Positions 29,106 through 36,213 of a DNA stretch of 36,213 bases are shown here, in pieces. The stretch is from an uncultured Bacteriovoracaceae bacterium (GTDB lineage: Bacteria > Bdellovibrionota > Bacteriovoracia > Bacteriovoracales > Bacteriovoracaceae). Numbering within the stretch: position 1 is the stretch's first letter; the number at the start of each line of letters is the position of its first letter. The translations under genes and the position numbers were made by a program. The notes under the pieces are model-generated. The model saw only the letters and a list, made by a program, of their open reading frames with translations. It was not told the origin of the DNA and did not search any database. The DNA is taken from NCBI GenBank assembly GCA_913053615.1, contig CAJXHA010000002.1:1-36213 (forward strand). Reading direction: 5' to 3'.

Positions 29106-29185
29106 TGCCCAAACTTAAGGCTAAGCTATTGAAATCATGCCCATTTTCAAGTTGAGTTTTCACTCAAAAATACCGATATGAATTT

Positions 29186-30826
29186 ATGAAATTTATACTC
29201 CTCATTTTAGCATTATTAAGTCATTTCTCTTTTGCTCAAGATTTTGAAAATACGCAAGAAATGATTGAAATATGTTTAGAAGAGTTTGATCGTAATGAAT
29301 TACTTTTTCCTTTGATCAGTCCAGAAGGTGTTACTATTTTAGAGAGTGTAGGAACTTCAAATTATCAACTCTCAATGGATAGTAGTTTTACACAAGCTCA
29401 AGCCAATGAATTAGAAGCACTAAAAGAGCAATGTATTCAATTATTTCAAAGTCAGTTATTAATGCAATTTCAAATTGGAAGCGTTGCCGATAGTTATAAA
29501 TGTGCCACTCAAGTCCAAGCGATCTATGCTAAAGGTGATGGCCTAAACGATTTAATTGGTGATTTAAAAGATTTAACCAGTGTCATGCGAGCACAGTTCA
29601 TAGAAGATACCGATAATTGGAGTCAAGCTCGTAGAAGAAATGAGCAATTGGCCCTAAGAAATGGAAAACGTTTATTAGAAACAAACTTAGAGATCTTTAA
29701 TGAGGTAAATGACTTAGAGCCACCAGTAACGAGTGAAAATGAGTTCATGTTAAGAACAGTCAAAAACCCAGGATTAAATCCACAAAGTTTTACCCGTAAC
29801 GCTCAAGTTCTAGAGGTAATGCTTCAATGCACTTTAGATGCAAATAAAACTTCAATTAGTTCGGTTGGAATGATGAGGCCATGCCTTGAAGAGAATGGTG
29901 TAAGCTTAAGTCGTGAAGAACAAGAGTATTATCGAGGTTATAGTAATTATCTTGTAAATGCATTTAATAGTTCAGCTTTAAAGCAAGCGGTTAATGCCTT
30001 GGCTCCTGCTGCAGTTCCTAATAGGCTTATTAGTTGTAGTGGTGGGGGAAATTGTCTAGCACAATTAACCGATGAAGAGAAAAGATTAAAATTAATTCAC
30101 CTAAAAGAGCTTGCCGCTAAGATGGCCAATCCAAGTGATACGATGACTAGTGAAGAGTTTTATATTTTAAGTTCTTTTATGCCTTCGAAAAAACAGGTCA
30201 CTACTTTAATGGTAAAGGATCATAATGGAAATTACTTACCTGTAAAAGAGATGTCTCCCGGTGAAGGATTTGAAGCAAGCTTGGCCATTGGTACTAAGTT
30301 ATTTCAGGGAGACAATCGTCAACCTGAAGGTTTTATGCGTACAAATTATCATGGTGATACTGGTTTAGCGAAACAGTATTTTAAAATGGATGTGATGTAT
30401 CCTGAGAATGAATCAGAAGATAGTGAGCTTTATAGAGGAGTTCGTGAGATGCGCACCCAATTAGGTCAAAGTCGAGTGGGGCAAAGTCGCAATGGATCTC
30501 GTTTAGGTATTGGGGGACAAATACGTATTCATCCCGAAGAGGGAGGCTCTATTGGGTGTTTGATTCTACCTAATGAAGAATCAACTATGATCTCTTCAAT
30601 TGCTCATCGAGAAAATCAAAGTGGCACTATGGTGAGTAATGGTAATAACCCAAGTATGATGACAATTCCATTTGAGCTGACAGATGAGAATCTAGACTTC
30701 TTCTCACAAAAGATTCAAGACTCAAGTGGAGAAAGTGGTCATATAAAGTTTTGGAATCAATTAAAAGCACAAGAGAAAGAACTTAATTACTCTTATGCTA
30801 TACCAGTTAATCGAGTCCTTGATTAA
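29186..30826 (+). CDS. Secreted protein with L,D-transpeptidase-like (YkuD-related) C-terminal motif
   Basis: Signal peptide MKFILLILALLSHFSFAQ; QVTTLMVKDHNGNYLPV ... GGQIRIHPEEGGSIGCLILPNE resembles H..SxGC of LDT-type folds. Confidence 0.6.
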   Translation: MKFILLILALLSHFSFAQDFENTQEMIEICLEEFDRNELLFPLISPEGVTILESVGTSNYQLSMDSSFTQAQANELEALKEQCIQLFQSQLLMQFQIGSVADSYKCATQVQAIYAKGDGLNDLIGDLKDLTSVMRAQFIEDTDNWSQARRRNEQLALRNGKRLLETNLEIFNEVNDLEPPVTSENEFMLRTVKNPGLNPQSFTRNAQVLEVMLQCTLDANKTSISSVGMMRPCLEENGVSLSREEQEYYRGYSNYLVNAFNSSALKQAVNALAPAAVPNRLISCSGGGNCLAQLTDEEKRLKLIHLKELAAKMANPSDTMTSEEFYILSSFMPSKKQVTTLMVKDHNGNYLPVKEMSPGEGFEASLAIGTKLFQGDNRQPEGFMRTNYHGDTGLAKQYFKMDVMYPENESEDSELYRGVREMRTQLGQSRVGQSRNGSRLGIGGQIRIHPEEGGSIGCLILPNEESTMISSIAHRENQSGTMVSNGNNPSMMTIPFELTDENLDFFSQKIQDSSGESGHIKFWNQLKAQEKELNYSYAIPVNRVLD

Positions 30827-32221
30827 TTAGTCTTGTATGTATTTAAGATAGTCTTCGTGGACAACCGCCTCTTTGTAGGCTGCTGCGGCTTTAATGTATT
30901 TAAGCTTATAATCAAGTAACTCTAGCTTAGCATCAACTGTTTTCTGTTCTCTTAAGTTTAAGAGAATAAGATCACTATCCCCATTAAAGAACTTTATTCT
31001 TTCTGCTTTTTCTAGTTTTTGAGCATACTTAATTTCTAATTGGCTTGTTTCAATTTGTTTGGTTAGATTAAGCAATTTAATCTGCAGTTGAGAAAGGTAG
31101 TTTTTAAATTTGTCCTGATAAAAACGCTGTTCAATTTTTATTTTATCTTGTTTTAATTTACTAATTGCAAGATCTGAATCAATTTTTCTTCTTTCAATAG
31201 GTATTTCAAGATCGAGCATGATCTTTTGTTCTTCTCCACGGTAGGATTCAAGACCTTCTCCTTGGTCTTTTGCACTTGAAAGCTTTAGGTTAAGCTTGGG
31301 AAGAGTTTGGTTATCTTTAAACTCTATTTCATTTTCATACTGCTTAAGGGCCAAATCAAAAATGCGAAATTGTGGGTTTCTACTTAGGGCCCTTTCAATT
31401 TCTTGTTCAAACTGTTCACTTTTAACTTCAATCTCTTTGAATTCAAGTTTGTGATCTTTATCTTTGACTAGCTTCGTTTTACCTTGGTCATCTCTAAAAA
31501 ATAAACTTAAGTAGATTCTTGCTAGGTCTAGGTCCTGTGTTGCTTTAAGGAGTTTATTCTTTCTTTTGGTTAGGTACTGTAAGTTCTCTGTTATATAAAT
31601 GCGAGCGAGATCACCTTTTCTTGCTCTTTTTTCAATAGCTGTTTGTTGATCTTTAGAAAGCTTATACAGATCAGAGTAAACATCAGTGATTATATAATTA
31701 ATGATATATTCATAATAAGCTAATTCTGCACTTTTTAATGTCTTTAATTTCTTGCTAAGTAGTTCTGTTTTACTAATATCATTTTGTAATTGCTGGTTTT
31801 TTACTTGAAGTCGATTATTGTCAATTAAAGAGTCTCTTAGTAGAGAGAAGTTAATCCCTAGAAAATATTCCCCATCACTAAGAGTTTCATGCTCTTTTTC
31901 GTAAACGGGTATCTCTCCCTCTGAACGACGATAGCCACCTTCTAATTTAGAATTAAAGTAGGGAAGTGGTTTGACAAGTTTTAAGGATGAGTAATCACCA
32001 TCATAATATCCATCGACTCTTTGTTGTGAGTTACCAATTAATTTGGAGTCAAATGCACCTTGGTTCTTGGTGAATTTTCGACGGTTAATTTTATACTCAA
32101 CTTTTGCTTTTTGAATTTCTGGATAGTGTTTTATAGAAGAGCTTAAAACTTTTTCCAAATTCACCGCTAAAAGCGATTGAGAGTATATTAATAGGATAAG
32201 ACTACTTATTTTCAGCATCAA
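30827..32221 (-). CDS. TolC-like outer-membrane efflux protein
   Basis: Signal peptide and long alpha-helical/coiled-coil composition, paired repeats, adjacent to HlyD-like and ABC genes. Confidence 0.7.
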   Translation of the reverse strand: MMLKISSLILLIYSQSLLAVNLEKVLSSSIKHYPEIQKAKVEYKINRRKFTKNQGAFDSKLIGNSQQRVDGYYDGDYSSLKLVKPLPYFNSKLEGGYRRSEGEIPVYEKEHETLSDGEYFLGINFSLLRDSLIDNNRLQVKNQQLQNDISKTELLSKKLKTLKSAELAYYEYIINYIITDVYSDLYKLSKDQQTAIEKRARKGDLARIYITENLQYLTKRKNKLLKATQDLDLARIYLSLFFRDDQGKTKLVKDKDHKLEFKEIEVKSEQFEQEIERALSRNPQFRIFDLALKQYENEIEFKDNQTLPKLNLKLSSAKDQGEGLESYRGEEQKIMLDLEIPIERRKIDSDLAISKLKQDKIKIEQRFYQDKFKNYLSQLQIKLLNLTKQIETSQLEIKYAQKLEKAERIKFFNGDSDLILLNLREQKTVDAKLELLDYKLKYIKAAAAYKEAVVHEDYLKYIQD

Positions 32222-33242
32222 TATCCTTCCCTTTATAGTCTTCTTTTATGGCATTCTTATCTTCAAGAGATATAGGAAAACCATTTAACTTTCTCCAAAG
32301 CTCAAAGCCAATACTCACTTCATTAAGTAAAAGCCAAGAAAGAACTCTGGTTCCTTGACGAAGATATTTAGAATCTGGCCATTGTTCATCTTTATCCGGA
32401 ACGATAATCACTCTAAATTTCCCATTAGCAGAAACACTCGGGTCAGTAGATTTAACCACTCCTCCAAATGTTCCAATTGCGACTGAAGGCCATCCACTAA
32501 ATTGTACCGCAGGCCAACCCTCAAATTGTAGACGGGCTTTATCCCCAATTTGAATCAGGGGGAGATCATTTCCATCAACATAGATTTCAACCGCATTACT
32601 TTCTACTTTAGGCACAAAACTTGCTATTTTTTGATTCTTCTTCACTTGAACAGAGCCTGAACCATAAAGAACATTTAAGATAGTACCATCTCTAGGGGCC
32701 GTAATTAATTGAGTCTCTTGACGTGATAACTTTACTTCTGCTTTTGCAAGGGTTGAGGCCGCTTCAGCTTCATTTGATAATAACTTTTGATATTCAATTT
32801 TAGCTTTCTCATACTTTGTTCTAGCACTGAGACCTTGTTCATAAAGTTTCTTTTGACGATCAAAATTTATGAGTGCCGTTTCACTGGCAGCTTTATAGGC
32901 TTCATACTTCTTATAGGCAGCATCTCTTTCAAGTTTTAAACGAGTAACATAATTAGGGTCATTATCAACAATCTCTACAATAGGATCACCTTTTTTTACA
33001 AATGCTCCGTCAGAAATAAACCATTGATTTATTCTTCCATCAACAGTGGCATTGATAGACTGAATTCGATCATTAGGACTAAAGGCAATCACTTTTCCAC
33101 TTCCTTGAGAGGTCTGAACCCAAGGAACAAATGTGAGAATAATAATTAAAGAGATAAAAAAGAAAAATAAAATTCTATTTAAAAATAATTGCCACTTAGG
33201 GATATAGAGAGATCTTAAAATTTTACCTTTATTACTAAGCAT
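32202..33242 (-). CDS. HlyD-family membrane fusion (periplasmic adaptor) protein
   Basis: N-terminal TM, lipoyl/barrel pattern (VDGRINQWFISDGAFVKKGDPIVEIVD ... ITAPRDGTILNVLYGSGSVQVKKNQKIASFVP), coiled-coil hairpin. Confidence 0.85.
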   Translation of the reverse strand: MLSNKGKILRSLYIPKWQLFLNRILFFFFISLIIILTFVPWVQTSQGSGKVIAFSPNDRIQSINATVDGRINQWFISDGAFVKKGDPIVEIVDNDPNYVTRLKLERDAAYKKYEAYKAASETALINFDRQKKLYEQGLSARTKYEKAKIEYQKLLSNEAEAASTLAKAEVKLSRQETQLITAPRDGTILNVLYGSGSVQVKKNQKIASFVPKVESNAVEIYVDGNDLPLIQIGDKARLQFEGWPAVQFSGWPSVAIGTFGGVVKSTDPSVSANGKFRVIIVPDKDEQWPDSKYLRQGTRVLSWLLLNEVSIGFELWRKLNGFPISLEDKNAIKEDYKGKDIDAENK

Positions 33243-34850
33243 TTAAGACTCCTTATCCAGATCTATTAACTCAAAGCTCTCACAAGCACTTACTGTACAA
33301 GTAGAAATGACACCAATTCGATTTTCTTTTAAAAGATCTATTATCATATTACGCTCTCTCTCTGAGAAAACTTTAAATGTTGGGGTAAGAACCAGAAAAA
33401 GTGGTCTAAAGAGGATGGCACGTATTATCTCTAGTTTAAGAATACTCTTATAGCTTAATGGTGAACCATCAGAATTTAATGTTGTTTGCAGGCCTTGATC
33501 AAGAATTGCAATGGAATTATCTAGTTCTATCTTTTCTAAAAGTTCATTGAGAAATTTCACATCAATATCTTCTTTTAATAATAAGTTCTCTTCAATACTG
33601 GCCCTAATAATTTCAGGTCTCTCTAAGAGGTAAAAATTTCGAATCATCAGATAATCAGTGCGATCGATATCACTGATACACTTAATATGAAAATGACCTC
33701 TTACTATTCGACGATAACCTTTAAGAAGTGCAATAAATGTATTGATCTTCGCATTGTCCTTAGAGGTTATTAAGTAATAATTATGAGGCTCTAATTGAAA
33801 ATTAAATGTGTAGATCTCACCAGAGTTATTTTTAACTTGTAATTCATTAAGGTGAATACGATTAGACATAATAATCGAAGACTCAGTATCTTCAATTTCA
33901 TAAAAGATATTTAATTTATCTAGGGCCGCAGTTAAGTCATACATTTTTTCTAAGATTTTTCCAAACTTAGTTAAACTCGTTAGAATCAGAGTCACGATAA
34001 TTTCAGCAGCTACTAATTGTCCCATGGATAATTGTCCAATAACAACTAGATAACCACCTACACCAAGAACAAAGGCACTTAAAAAAGCATAGAGGATAAA
34101 GAGGCCCATAATCTGAGAGAAAAGATAACGGAAGTGAGTCTTTCTCGCTTTGAGGTATTGAAAAGTATACTCCTCTGACTTTGTTAGTGCAAAACTCGCA
34201 TGTCTTCTAAATAGTGTGTGAATACGACTAATTTCATTAATCCAATTTCCCATATCATACTTTGCATAAGACTCATTGATAGCGGATTTAATAGCGGCTT
34301 TTCCTAGTAGCTTCCAGATTAAAATTAATGAGACGATCAGTATTAAATCAAAAATTAAGAAGTATGGGTGATACAATGAAATAAGTATCATACCAACAAA
34401 TAATTGGAGTGAAATGAAAACTCCGTCAGAAAGAATAGTCGTCATACTTTTTTGAACTGTCATAATGTCATAGTAACGATGACTTAAGTTATTCTGGTTT
34501 ATTTTATTAAGCTTTTTAATATTACTGCTAAGAATTTTTTCTACAATGGTTAAACTCATCTTTGCAAAGAAATGCTGTTGAAAAAACTCGAGAGTCTTTA
34601 AAAGCAAAGCATTTAAGAAAACATTTATTCCAAGGATAAAGAGTAGTAAAAAAGAAAGGACAATAATAGGTTGAAGTAAAACGCCAAAAGTAACCGTATT
34701 AACTAAGCTTTGCACTGATACTGGTATTGCCAGAGAGATTAAACTTAGAAAGATCGATAAAATGATAACAGAGCTATAATAAGGCCTTTCTGACTTTAAG
34801 AGCTTCCAAACTATTTCAAAGTAATTTTTTTCATTATTCATAAGACTCAC
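33243..34850 (-). CDS. ABC exporter-like protein with intact TMD but degenerate nucleotide-binding domain
   Basis: Six-TM ABC exporter-type N-terminus; C-terminal NBD scaffold (ASIEENLLL, QGLQTTLNSDGSPLSYKSILKLEIIRAILFRPLFLVLTPTF) lacking Walker A, LSGGQ, Walker B D/E and H-loop His. Confidence 0.75.
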   Translation of the reverse strand: MSLMNNEKNYFEIVWKLLKSERPYYSSVIILSIFLSLISLAIPVSVQSLVNTVTFGVLLQPIIVLSFLLLFILGINVFLNALLLKTLEFFQQHFFAKMSLTIVEKILSSNIKKLNKINQNNLSHRYYDIMTVQKSMTTILSDGVFISLQLFVGMILISLYHPYFLIFDLILIVSLILIWKLLGKAAIKSAINESYAKYDMGNWINEISRIHTLFRRHASFALTKSEEYTFQYLKARKTHFRYLFSQIMGLFILYAFLSAFVLGVGGYLVVIGQLSMGQLVAAEIIVTLILTSLTKFGKILEKMYDLTAALDKLNIFYEIEDTESSIIMSNRIHLNELQVKNNSGEIYTFNFQLEPHNYYLITSKDNAKINTFIALLKGYRRIVRGHFHIKCISDIDRTDYLMIRNFYLLERPEIIRASIEENLLLKEDIDVKFLNELLEKIELDNSIAILDQGLQTTLNSDGSPLSYKSILKLEIIRAILFRPLFLVLTPTFKVFSERERNMIIDLLKENRIGVISTCTVSACESFELIDLDKES

Positions 34851-36179
34851 TTATTTAATACTAACTGTTTTTATATTAACAAACTCTCTTATGCCTTCTT
34901 CGCTGAGTTCTCTACCAATACCTGAAAGCTTTTCTCCGCCAAAGGGGAGGCGAGGGTCACTTTTCACAAAGTGATTAACAAAGACAGAGCCAGCTTGAAG
35001 TTCATTAATAAAATACTCAATGCACTCTTCATTTTTTGTGAAGATAGCACTACCAAGTCCAAATTCAGATAAGTTGGCAAGGATAATGGCCTCATCACTA
35101 TTTTTAAACTTTGAAACAACAGCAACTGGTCCAAACATTTCCTCTTTAAAGGCAGTATGTTCTGGAGTTACATCTTTAAGTATGGTTGCAGGGTAATAGG
35201 CAGATTCTTCATTTGTTATTTCACCACCTATAACAAGCTTTGCACCTTCTTGGATGGATTGAATTACTTGTTGATGGATATCATCACGAAAATCTTTAGA
35301 GGCCATAGGACCTAATTCTTTCTGCTTAGTTTGAGAAGTTAATTTCTCTATAAATGAATCATAAATTGTTTCTTGAACCAGTAGTCTTTTAGCAGCAATA
35401 CAGCTTTGACCACAATTTAGAAATCTTCCCTGAACGATATTTTCAACAGCATCATCAAGATCTGCATCTTCAAAAACGATATATGGGTCAGAACCACCAA
35501 GTTCTAGGACGGTACTAATCAGTTTTTTAGAAGTTTGTTGAATGACCTTTAACCCCGCTGGAGTCGAACCGGTTAAGCTCACTCCTTGAATTAATTCAGA
35601 CTCTAGAACAGATTCCATGTTCTTACCACTCACTAAGAGTGTTCTAAATATATCTGCTGGTGCATTTATGGACTTAAATAATTCTTCAATGGCGAGAGCA
35701 CAACCTGAAACATTAGAAGCATGTTTTAAGAGAGCAGTGTTACCACTAGCAATACAAGGAGTGAGAAAACGAAAGACCTGCCAGAAAGGAAAGTTCCAAG
35801 GCATAATTGCTAGGTGTACTCCTTTTGGTGAGTATCGAATAAAACTCTTAGAGGCATCAGTTTTTATGGTTTTATCTGCTAGAAAAGTCTTCGCGTTCTC
35901 AGCATAATAGCGACAAACCCAAGCACACTTTTCGATTTCGCCTACGCCTTCACTTTTTAATTTACCCATCTCATTATGCATAAGCTCAGAAAGCTTTTCT
36001 TTTTCTTTCTCTAATTGATCTGCGAGTTGATTTAATAATTTTGAGCGTTCTGTATGAGTGCTCTTTTTCCATTGTTCAAAACGATGATGTGATTTTTGAA
36101 TAATTCCCTTAATCTCATCCTGATTCATCTCTTGGAAAGTATTAATGACTTCTAAATTATGTGGATTTACAGACTTCAT
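34851..36179 (-). CDS. Aldehyde dehydrogenase (succinate-semialdehyde dehydrogenase-like)
   Basis: IMPWNFPFWQVFRFLTPCIASGNTALLKHAS, LELGGSDPYIVFEDADLD, FLNCGQSCIAAKR, MFGPVAVVSKF. Confidence 0.93.
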   Translation of the reverse strand: MKSVNPHNLEVINTFQEMNQDEIKGIIQKSHHRFEQWKKSTHTERSKLLNQLADQLEKEKEKLSELMHNEMGKLKSEGVGEIEKCAWVCRYYAENAKTFLADKTIKTDASKSFIRYSPKGVHLAIMPWNFPFWQVFRFLTPCIASGNTALLKHASNVSGCALAIEELFKSINAPADIFRTLLVSGKNMESVLESELIQGVSLTGSTPAGLKVIQQTSKKLISTVLELGGSDPYIVFEDADLDDAVENIVQGRFLNCGQSCIAAKRLLVQETIYDSFIEKLTSQTKQKELGPMASKDFRDDIHQQVIQSIQEGAKLVIGGEITNEESAYYPATILKDVTPEHTAFKEEMFGPVAVVSKFKNSDEAIILANLSEFGLGSAIFTKNEECIEYFINELQAGSVFVNHFVKSDPRLPFGGEKLSGIGRELSEEGIREFVNIKTVSIK

Positions 36180-36213
36180 TTTAATATATCTTTTAATTTT
36201 AGAATTCTTTTCT

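Noticed and set aside
35617-35907. 96 aa plus-strand ORF
   Set aside because: Antisense to the aldehyde dehydrogenase; shadow ORF.
1-36213. tRNA/rRNA genes, transposases, integrases, toxin-antitoxin or phage-defence loci
   Set aside because: None recognised by reading the ORF track and sequence; a tRNAscan/Infernal run would be needed to exclude small RNAs completely.

Overview
A 36 kb AT-rich, gene-dense bacterial chromosomal window. Gene content (MCE/Mla transporter, Na+-NQR, lptE-holA, grxD-bolA, yceD/rpmF/fabH) suggests a marine Gram-negative, possibly a Bacteriovorax/Halobacteriovorax-type predator; that taxonomic placement is inference only. Left to right: partial fabH (-), rpmF (-), a GT-C-like membrane protein (-), YceD/DUF177 (-), a histone-H1-like Lys/Ala-rich protein (-), shikimate kinase (+), a divergent receiver-like protein (+), alr (+), mlaE-mlaF-MCE protein (+), a GYF_2-like membrane protein that appears to be split from its downstream ORF at an A10 run (+), a TrmN6-like methyltransferase (+), a DUF721/DciA-like protein (-), lptE-like and holA-like (+), a second GT-C-like protein (-), hemG/hemY-like, CGFS glutaredoxin, bolA-like and a small 4-TM protein (-), an exonuclease-DinG helicase fusion (+), two small orphans, nqrABCDEF (+), a secreted protein with an L,D-transpeptidase-like motif (+), and an ALDH / ABC exporter / HlyD / TolC-like operon (-). 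The strongest leads are: (i) a type-I-secretion-like operon whose ABC protein has lost essentially every ATPase motif in its NBD; (ii) an A10 homopolymer where a one-base slip would fuse two ORFs into a ~659 aa membrane protein; (iii) an MCE protein with a C-terminal putative beta-barrel; (iv) a secreted protein with a compact H-x(7)-SxGC LDT-like site; (v) the yceD-rpmF-fabH cluster interrupted by a membrane glycosyltransferase-like gene and with no plsX at its usual place. No tRNA, rRNA, CRISPR array or transposon was recognised.
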